Source: an uncultured Anaerococcus sp. (GTDB lineage: Bacteria; Bacillota_A; Clostridia; Tissierellales; Peptoniphilaceae). From it: DNA of 10,957 bases. Positions within the stretch are counted from its first letter, which is position 1. Every line of letters starts with the position of its first letter. Position numbers and translations under genes: made by a program. The DNA lies in contig CABTWT010000032.1 in the NCBI GenBank assembly GCA_902488555.1, forward strand, positions 1 to 10,957, given 5' to 3'. Below the pieces are notes generated by a model. That model ran no database searches. It had not been told where the DNA came from and was given only the letters and a program-made list of their open reading frames with translations. This document shows, piece by piece, positions 6,299 to 10,957 of this stretch.

Positions 6299-7045
6299 TT
6301 ATCTTCTCGTATTCTTTAAAGCTTTTACTACTGATGTTGCTAGTATTACAGATAGGATTGCTTCTGGAATCCCTGATGTAATCGAAACACCGAGTATGGC
6401 TGATTTGGCACTTTCTAGTGGAATATTTACAGCTTTTACGTATTTTTCAGCATAGATCATATATATGCCACCTAGGACAAGTATGGTGTTAGTCATTGAC
6501 CCTACAAAGGCCCCTATGGCTACTGGGAAGTCTAAGGTTGGTGTTTTTCTTGAATAGATAAGTAAGCCAATTGTAATTATAAGTAGGATTACAACTAAGA
6601 CTATATTTAGTGTTGATGCACCAGTTTTTATATTTCTATATAGTAGGAAGACAAGTCCTAGTAATATTAGTGTCCACAATGCTTTTGTTAGTACTTTTAA
6701 TGTTTTTTCATCTTTGCCTTTAAGGGCATTGTAAGCATAGTATGAAGTTAAACCTATTAGAATCCTAGGCACTATTGATATAAGTGGGTTGTAGAATACA
6801 AAAGATACCGGATTAGGTCTAATAATAGCATTGGCTAGGGATGATATTCCAAATATAAGACCTACTAGAGCACCTACTAGTGGTCCTTCTACAATGGCTG
6901 CAATGATTACTGGAATATGCATGGTTGTAGCATTGATTAGGCCAAGTGGTATTAGGCCTAGTGGTGTAAGGGAAAGTACTACTGTTATAGCGCCAAGAAT
7001 GGCAGCTGTTACAAGTTTTTTGCTCGTTAGTTTTTCTTTTTTCAT
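6299..7045 (-). CDS. ECF transporter S component, probably for pantothenate
   Basis: This is the substrate-binding membrane subunit of an energy-coupling factor transporter. It works with the shared EcfA/EcfA'/EcfT module encoded elsewhere. The product is 248 aa. Helix 1 carries an AxxxA-type motif (AILGA, 15-19) of the sort S components use to dock on EcfT. The segment TTMHIPVIIAAIVEGPLVGALVGLIFG at about 40-66 and GSMTNTILVLGGIY at 182-195 are typical of the PF12822 group. Hydrophobic segments lie near 12-34, 43-72, 81-106, 122-138, 147-164, 173-200 and 218-242. The segments at 122-164 look like an insertion of about 60 residues, since S components are usually 170-200 aa with six helices. 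Pantothenate is inferred only from co-transcription with a CoaX-family gene. The start has AGGAGG at 7056-7051, 5 nt from ATG. Confidence 0.85.
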   Translation of the reverse strand: MKKEKLTSKKLVTAAILGAITVVLSLTPLGLIPLGLINATTMHIPVIIAAIVEGPLVGALVGLIFGISSLANAIIRPNPVSFVFYNPLISIVPRILIGLTSYYAYNALKGKDEKTLKVLTKALWTLILLGLVFLLYRNIKTGASTLNIVLVVILLIITIGLLIYSRKTPTLDFPVAIGAFVGSMTNTILVLGGIYMIYAEKYVKAVNIPLESAKSAILGVSITSGIPEAILSVILATSVVKALKNTRR

Positions 7046-7149
7046 TTTTACCTCCTGATACGGTTCATATTGATACCGTTCTTTTTTTGTTCACTAACTT
7101 AGCTTTTATTTTGCTAGGATCAGTTAAGTATCCTGCCTTTAAATAAGCT
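7046..7149 (-). promoter_or_regulatory. Structured 5' leader of the ECF - coaX-like operon, candidate cis-regulatory RNA
   Basis: From the predicted start (about 7149) to the ATG the leader is roughly 104 nt. Reading the minus strand, AGGAT (7134-7130) can pair with ATCCT (7120-7116). The loop between them contains TTAACT (7127-7122), which can pair with AGTTAG (7099-7094). Next to that, TAGC (7116-7113) pairs with GCTA (7103-7100) across an A-rich 9-nt loop. These pairings together would form a compact pseudoknot. A separate hairpin at 7079-7060 (5 bp, one bulged base, 3 bp, 3-nt loop) ends 3 nt before the AGGAGG ribosome site. I do not recognise the FMN, TPP, THF or preQ1 consensus. The pairs are short, so chance is possible. 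Confidence 0.4.
7060..7079 (-). promoter_or_regulatory. Hairpin directly upstream of the ECF S-component ribosome site
   Basis: On the minus strand ACGGT (7079-7075) pairs with ACCGT (7064-7060), and TCA (7073-7071) with TGA (7067-7065); A at 7074 is bulged and the loop is ATA. The following ATCA recreates a near direct repeat (CGGTATCA / CCGTATCA). It could be an RNA hairpin tuning translation or a DNA operator site. Confidence 0.45.
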
Positions 7150-7155
7150 ATATAA

Positions 7156-7183
7156 ATTATAGCATAAAAAATTAGATAGTAAA
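7156..7183 (-). promoter_or_regulatory. Promoter of the ECF - coaX-like operon
   Basis: On the minus strand a perfect extended -10, TGC (7164-7162) TATAAT (7161-7156), follows TTTACT (7183-7178), a 4/6 match to the -35 consensus, with a 16-nt spacer. Start of transcription would be near 7149, giving the long leader described separately. Confidence 0.7.
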
Positions 7184-7223
7184 GTTATTAGTTATAAATC
7201 TAACGGGTAATATATAAGTGCCT

Positions 7224-7244
7224 TATAATTAAAAACGGTATAAT
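7224..7244 (+). promoter_or_regulatory. Possible promoter(s) of the uppS operon
   Basis: Two perfect TATAAT hexamers lie at 7224-7229 and 7239-7244, upstream of the ribosome site AAGAGGG (7261-7267). I find no convincing -35 for either. The nearer one would start transcription at about 7251, giving a 21-nt leader. The divergent ECF promoter lies only about 60 nt away. Confidence 0.45.
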
Positions 7245-7271
7245 ACTTCTAGACTTTATGAAGAGGGAATT

Positions 7272-7970
7272 ATGGAAGATATAAAAACACCAAGTCACGT
7301 TGCCATTATCCTAGATGGTAACGGACGTTGGGCTCAACAAAAAAATATGCCAAGAACTTTTGGCCACAAAAACGGAGCAGAAAATGTTGTAGATATAGCT
7401 ATCCATGCCAAGAAACGTGGGATAAAATATTTGACACTCTATGCATTTTCTACCGAAAATTGGAAAAGACCAAAAAAAGAAGTTGACTATTTGATGAAGC
7501 TTCTTATTAAATTTGTAAATGATAAAATTGACCAACTTATGGAAGAAGACTGTAAGTTGAACTTTTTGGGAGATTTGTCTGCTATTCCCGACCAAACCAG
7601 ACAGGCGGTCGAATTAGCACTTGATAAAACTAAAGATAACAAATCTCTATTTATAAATATTGCTTTAAACTACGGTGGTAGGAACGAGCTTGTCCACGCT
7701 TTTAAGAATATTATTAGCCAAGGATACAAGGCAGAAGATATAGATGAAAAACTCATATCTGAAAATTTATATACTAAAGATATACCAGATCCTGACTTAC
7801 TAATTAGACCGGGTGGTGAGCTAAGAATCTCAAATTTTTTGATCTATCAAATTGCCTATAGTGAGCTATACTTCACTGATAAATTATGGCCTGATTTTTC
7901 CTATGAAGACTTTGATAAGGCCATTGAAGAATATTCTAGACGCAACCGCCGTTTTGGAGATGTCAAATGA
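7272..7970 (+). CDS. uppS: Undecaprenyl (polyprenyl) diphosphate synthase, cis-prenyltransferase
   Basis: This enzyme condenses isopentenyl diphosphate onto farnesyl diphosphate to make the C55 carrier used for peptidoglycan and other wall polymers. The product is 232 aa, slightly shorter than many UppS. Motifs: HVAIILDGNGRWA at 9-21 with catalytic D15, the TENW segment at 61-64, LNYGGRNE at 132-139, and the diphosphate-binding C-terminal block DLLIRPGGELRISNF at 175-189. In that block the usual RTSGE or RTGGE reads RPGGE, a mild change near the conserved Arg179, which is kept. ATG 7272 follows AAGAGGG by 4 nt. It is first in the operon and overlaps cdsA by 4 nt (ATGA). In many Bacillota uppS follows frr; here it is preceded by a divergent gene. 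Confidence 0.95.
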   Translation: MEDIKTPSHVAIILDGNGRWAQQKNMPRTFGHKNGAENVVDIAIHAKKRGIKYLTLYAFSTENWKRPKKEVDYLMKLLIKFVNDKIDQLMEEDCKLNFLGDLSAIPDQTRQAVELALDKTKDNKSLFINIALNYGGRNELVHAFKNIISQGYKAEDIDEKLISENLYTKDIPDPDLLIRPGGELRISNFLIYQIAYSELYFTDKLWPDFSYEDFDKAIEEYSRRNRRFGDVK

Positions 7971-8743
7971 ATTTGTTAAAGAGAACATATGGTGGAGCTA
8001 TAATCTTACTTGTGATATTTGCTATAACTTATTTTGGACACTTATCATTAAGCATTGGATTTATGGTATTTTCCCTTATAGCTATAAGGGAGATTACGGA
8101 AGCTTTTAACAATATAGATATAAAGCTTCCAAAAACTTTATTATATATTTGTGATTTGATCATAATGGGGGCTGCATACTGGCAATATAAGGATGCCTTT
8201 ATTTTGGCAATAATTTTTTCTGTCATTGCACTACTAATTTATATGATATTTAAGGAAAATGTATCTTTTTATACAATCTGTATTGGAATTTTTATCCTTA
8301 TCTATATCCCTACTTTGATGGGAATTATTATTAGAATCAGGGACATAAATTATATTTGGCCACTTTATATCACAGCTTGGGGTTCTGATACTTTTGCTTA
8401 TTTGATAGGTTCTACTATTGGCAGAAGTAAAATCAAATCAATAGCTCACATTAGTCCCAAGAAGACTATCGAAGGATGCATCGGTGGTATAATCGGAGCC
8501 TTGGTTTTAAATTTGATTTATCATAAATATAATTTAGTTGGTATTAATACATCTTATGTTATAATTTTTTCAGTGTTTGGAGCTATCTTATCCCAAATTG
8601 GGGACTTGGTGGCAAGTTTTATAAAGAGAAAAACGGGAATAAAAGATTTTGGAAATATAATCCCAGGTCATGGGGGAATTATCGATAGGTTTGATTCTAT
8701 GATATTTATTGCACCAATCCTTTATCTTTTTTCTATCATTTAA
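7967..8743 (+). CDS. cdsA: Phosphatidate cytidylyltransferase (CDP-diacylglycerol synthase)
   Basis: This integral membrane enzyme makes CDP-diacylglycerol from phosphatidic acid and CTP, the branch point to phosphatidylglycerol and related lipids. The product is 258 aa, typical for Bacillota CdsA. At least seven hydrophobic segments can be seen (about 10-30, 30-45, 57-74, 77-96, 103-125, 169-187, 196-216). The family signature lies at 217-243: S217, KR at 220-221, KD at 226-227, PGHGG at 233-237, then DR at 240-241 and D243. A conserved upstream block with DTFAYLIG at 141-148 is also present. ATG overlaps the uppS stop by 4 nt and is preceded by GGAG. No anomaly seen. Confidence 0.94.
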   Translation: MNLLKRTYGGAIILLVIFAITYFGHLSLSIGFMVFSLIAIREITEAFNNIDIKLPKTLLYICDLIIMGAAYWQYKDAFILAIIFSVIALLIYMIFKENVSFYTICIGIFILIYIPTLMGIIIRIRDINYIWPLYITAWGSDTFAYLIGSTIGRSKIKSIAHISPKKTIEGCIGGIIGALVLNLIYHKYNLVGINTSYVIIFSVFGAILSQIGDLVASFIKRKTGIKDFGNIIPGHGGIIDRFDSMIFIAPILYLFSII

Positions 8744-8752
8744 GGAGAATAA

Positions 8753-9766
8753 ATGGGAACAATTATTATAGCCATTGTGATGTTCTTACTTTTGGTAACT
8801 ATCCACGAGTTTGGACATTTTATAGTGGCAAAATTATCCGGCATAAAAGTAAATGAATTTGCCGTAGGTATGGGACCTGAGCTAGTCTCAAATCAAAAGG
8901 GAGAAACGAAGTATTCTCTAAGGCTTCTACCAATTGGTGGATATTGCGCCATGGAAGGGGAAGACGACGAGTCAAATGACCCAAGAAGCTACGACAACGC
9001 ACCTGCATACAAGAGATTTTTGACAATCCTTGCAGGGCCTCTTATGAATCTGATACTTGCAGTTATTGTGTTTACCATAGTTGCCTTTAACAGTGGAACT
9101 GCTACAAATTCTGTCGGTGGCTTTACTGACGATTCAAAGGCAAAAGAAGCTGGAATTATCTTGGATGATGAGATTTTGAGTGTTGGAGATAGAGAAATTA
9201 ACGATTTTACTGATATCTCAAAGGCTCTGGCTAGTTTTTATGAGAATAATCCAAAAGATAAGCCAGTGACTGTAAAGCTTAGAAGAGATAATGAAGAAAA
9301 ATCCTTTGATATCATCCCATCATTTCAAGATGATATGGCCTATATTGGCGTAACTGCCAAGATGCGCGATGTGGGTTTTTTGGAAGCCATTGGACTTGGT
9401 TTTAAAGAAACAGGCCGAAATATTAAACTTATTTTTACTGTTTTAGGAAATTTATTTACTGGAAAACTTTCCTTTGGAGCCCTAAGCGGGCCAGTTGGTG
9501 TAGTAAAGGAAATTGGCAATCAAGCTCAAAATGGAGTGATGAATGTCCTATACTTCTTGTCATACATCAGTGTTAACCTTGCAGTTTTCAATTTGATTCC
9601 ATTTCCAGCCCTTGATGGATCAAAAATATTTACAAATCTCTATGAGATGATTACAAAAAAGAGGGTCAACAAGAAAATAGAAGAAAAGGTGACTATTGCA
9701 GGATTCATAATCCTATTATCCTTGATTTTAATAGTCACAATAAAAGACATATTTACACTTTTTTAG
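8753..9766 (+). CDS. rseP: RseP/RasP-family site-2 intramembrane zinc metalloprotease
   Basis: This M50B protease cuts anti-sigma factors or signal-peptide remnants inside the membrane. The product is 337 aa, normal for clostridial forms. The zinc motif HEFGH is at 18-22, within the first membrane helix (2-24). A second hydrophobic stretch with AGPLMN lies at about 88-111. One PDZ-like domain occupies about 120-190 (KAKEAGIILDDEILSVGD). The third-ligand motif FNLIPFPALDG at 279-289 has D288, and a last helix sits at about 313-331. GALSGPVGV at 242-250 is also typical. ATG 8753 has AAGGAGAA just upstream, 9 nt after cdsA. The gene dxr, often found between cdsA and rseP in this gene order, is absent. 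Confidence 0.94.
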   Translation: MGTIIIAIVMFLLLVTIHEFGHFIVAKLSGIKVNEFAVGMGPELVSNQKGETKYSLRLLPIGGYCAMEGEDDESNDPRSYDNAPAYKRFLTILAGPLMNLILAVIVFTIVAFNSGTATNSVGGFTDDSKAKEAGIILDDEILSVGDREINDFTDISKALASFYENNPKDKPVTVKLRRDNEEKSFDIIPSFQDDMAYIGVTAKMRDVGFLEAIGLGFKETGRNIKLIFTVLGNLFTGKLSFGALSGPVGVVKEIGNQAQNGVMNVLYFLSYISVNLAVFNLIPFPALDGSKIFTNLYEMITKKRVNKKIEEKVTIAGFIILLSLILIVTIKDIFTLF

Positions 9767-9776
9767 AGGAGATCTA

Positions 9777-10838
9777 ATGAGAAAAAATACTAGAAAAATT
9801 TATGTAGGAGAAGTTGCAATTGGAGGTGACTCTCCTATTTCTATCCAATCAATGACAACAGCTAAGACTAGCGATATTGACGCTGTCGTAGAACAGATTA
9901 ATGCCCTAGAAGAGGCAGGTTGTGACATATCTAGATCAGCTGTAAATGATATGGATGATGCAAAAGCGATCCCTGAGATTAAGAAGAGAACCAATCTGCC
10001 TTTTGTGGCAGACATACAATTTGACTACGAGCTAGCCCTTGCTGCTGTTGAAAATGGTTGTGACTGCCTAAGATACAATCCTGGTAATATCGGAAGCGAG
10101 GATAAGGTTCGTGAGATAGTCGAAGCTTGCAAGAAAAAAGATATTCCTATAAGAATTGGTGTCAACTCTGGATCTATTTCAAGAGAAATTGTAGACAAAT
10201 TTGGAGGAGTTAATGCTGATTCTCTTGTGGCAAGTGCCATGTCAGAGATTAAAATCCTAGAAGATATGAATTTTTATAATATGAAAATATCTGTAAAATC
10301 TTCTGATGTTAATACCATGATTGATGCCTATAGGAAGCTATCTGACCTTGTTGACTATCCACTCCACCTTGGTGTAACAGAGGCTGGTCCTTTGTACCAA
10401 GCCCTTGTCAAATCATCAATAGGTATAGGATCTTTGCTAAAAGATGGTATAGGAGATACTATCAGAGTTTCCATAACAGGAGATCCTGTAGAAGAAGTAA
10501 AGGCTGCAAAGACAATTCTAAAGGCACTAAACCTACGCCGTGATGGTCTTGATATTGTATCATGCCCAACATGTTCAAGAACAACAGTAGATTTGGAAAA
10601 AATCGTAGCAGAAGTAGAAGAAAAGTCAAAAGGCATAGGTGTAAATGCCAAGGTTGCAATCATGGGCTGTCCTGTGAATGGACCTGGCGAATCTAAGGAA
10701 GCTGACTATGGAATATCTGCGGCAAATGGTATGGGATTCCTATTTAAAGATGGAAAGACAATTAAAAAGGTTAAGGAAGAAGAAATAGTAGATACACTTT
10801 TACAAGTTTTAAAAGAAAGCCAGCTAAATGAAAATTGA
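9777..10838 (+). CDS. ispG: 4-hydroxy-3-methylbut-2-en-1-yl diphosphate synthase (IspG/GcpE)
   Basis: This [4Fe-4S] enzyme carries out the penultimate step of the MEP isoprenoid pathway, turning MEcPP into HMBPP. The product is 353 aa, the usual length for the short bacterial form. The TIM barrel spans about 1-255, with SIQSMTT at 22-28, NPGNIG at 101-106 and LHLGVTEAG at 196-204. The C-terminal Fe-S domain has C263-x2-C266, C298 and E305 (in NGPGE), matching the three Cys and one Glu cluster ligands. Two departures stand out in the barrel: the motif usually written VADIHFD reads VADIQFD (Q81, codon 10017-10019), and RVAV after the conserved Cys-rich turn reads RSAV. ATG 9777 has AGGAGAT upstream, 10 nt after rseP. 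It overlaps the next gene by 11 nt. Confidence 0.94.
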   Translation: MRKNTRKIYVGEVAIGGDSPISIQSMTTAKTSDIDAVVEQINALEEAGCDISRSAVNDMDDAKAIPEIKKRTNLPFVADIQFDYELALAAVENGCDCLRYNPGNIGSEDKVREIVEACKKKDIPIRIGVNSGSISREIVDKFGGVNADSLVASAMSEIKILEDMNFYNMKISVKSSDVNTMIDAYRKLSDLVDYPLHLGVTEAGPLYQALVKSSIGIGSLLKDGIGDTIRVSITGDPVEEVKAAKTILKALNLRRDGLDIVSCPTCSRTTVDLEKIVAEVEEKSKGIGVNAKVAIMGCPVNGPGESKEADYGISAANGMGFLFKDGKTIKKVKEEEIVDTLLQVLKESQLNEN

Positions 10839-10957
10839 TTTAAGTAAGTTCGTAGAAATCAAAGAAAATGAATACACTATAACTAATGCCATATATTTTA
10901 AAGAAAATAATGAGTTAAAGCTTACTATAGAATCGAACCTCGACCATCTTGATGAAA
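10828..10957 (+). CDS. polC: Start of a PolC-type DNA polymerase III alpha subunit (probable), cut by window end
   Basis: An open frame begins at ATG 10828, overlapping the ispG stop by 11 nt, and runs off the window after 43 complete codons (plus one base). The visible product begins MKIDLSKFVEIKEN and continues with a pattern of alternating strand-like residues (TNAIYFKENNELKLTIESN). That resembles the poorly conserved N-terminal region of clostridial PolC. The name rests mostly on gene order: ispG (often with proS) is followed by polC in many Bacillota. No catalytic motif is visible yet. The ribosome site is weak, consistent with coupling to ispG. Confidence 0.62.
   Translation, partial: MKIDLSKFVEIKENEYTITNAIYFKENNELKLTIESNLDHLDE

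Noticed and set aside
6831..7058. Plus-strand ORF opposite the ECF S-component gene
   Set aside because: It is antisense to conserved membrane helices, has no ribosome site and no recognisable product.
7060..7149. T-box or known vitamin riboswitch in the ECF leader
   Set aside because: The leader is too short for a T-box and has no T-box sequence, and I could not match FMN, TPP, THF or preQ1 consensus by eye.
7201..7246. Repeated ACGG-plus-AT motifs before uppS as operator repeats
   Set aside because: The copies (7203-7214 and 7235-7246) match poorly beyond ACGG and are not symmetric.
7852..8109. Plus-strand ORF spanning the uppS-cdsA junction
   Set aside because: It is out of frame with both conserved proteins and covers their catalytic or membrane parts.

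Overview
The window is a low-GC stretch of bacterial chromosome. Gene content and order (Asp23/AmaP cluster, ECF transporter S component next to a CoaX-type protein, uppS-cdsA-rseP-ispG followed by what looks like polC) point to a Bacillota (Firmicutes) anaerobe of the Clostridia/Tissierellia type. A Peptoniphilaceae-like organism such as Anaerococcus or Peptoniphilus is my best guess. That guess is inference from gene content and sequence style, not from a search.

Layout. (1) Bases 1-89 are the 3' end of a group II intron: domains V and VI fold completely, the catalytic triad is CGC (as in class C introns), and the branch-point A is bulged. The intron body and its 5' exon lie outside the window. 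(2) Bases 116-3729, plus strand: a tight three-gene operon, RluD-type pseudouridine synthase - YifB/ComM-type AAA+ ATPase - GspE/PilB-type secretion ATPase, with 1-nt gaps between genes. Its only visible promoter is an extended -10 just downstream of the intron, so placed that the rluD-like mRNA would start at its own AUG. (3) Bases 3843-5284, minus strand: the alkaline-shock envelope cluster amaP - DUF2273 - asp23, closed by a 12-bp hairpin terminator. (4) Bases 5518-7045, minus strand: an ECF transporter S component (probably for pantothenate) and a CoaX-like protein, 1 nt apart. They share an upstream promoter and a structured leader of about 100 nt, and end in a clear terminator. (5) Bases 7272-10957, plus strand: uppS - cdsA - rseP - ispG - start of polC (probable), a closely packed operon for undecaprenyl carrier, CDP-diacylglycerol, intramembrane proteolysis, isoprenoid precursors and replication.

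How the parts fit. The ECF/CoaX pair is a vitamin B5 uptake and use module by context. However, the CoaX protein has lost several of the phosphate-loop residues that define the kinase family while staying an intact ORF, and the S component carries an extra hydrophobic segment of about 60 residues in its middle. Together with the structured leader this makes the module the most unusual part of the window. The uppS-ispG operon lacks dxr between cdsA and rseP, where many Bacillota have it, and IspG has Gln where the family has a nearly invariant His. The rest is conventional housekeeping.
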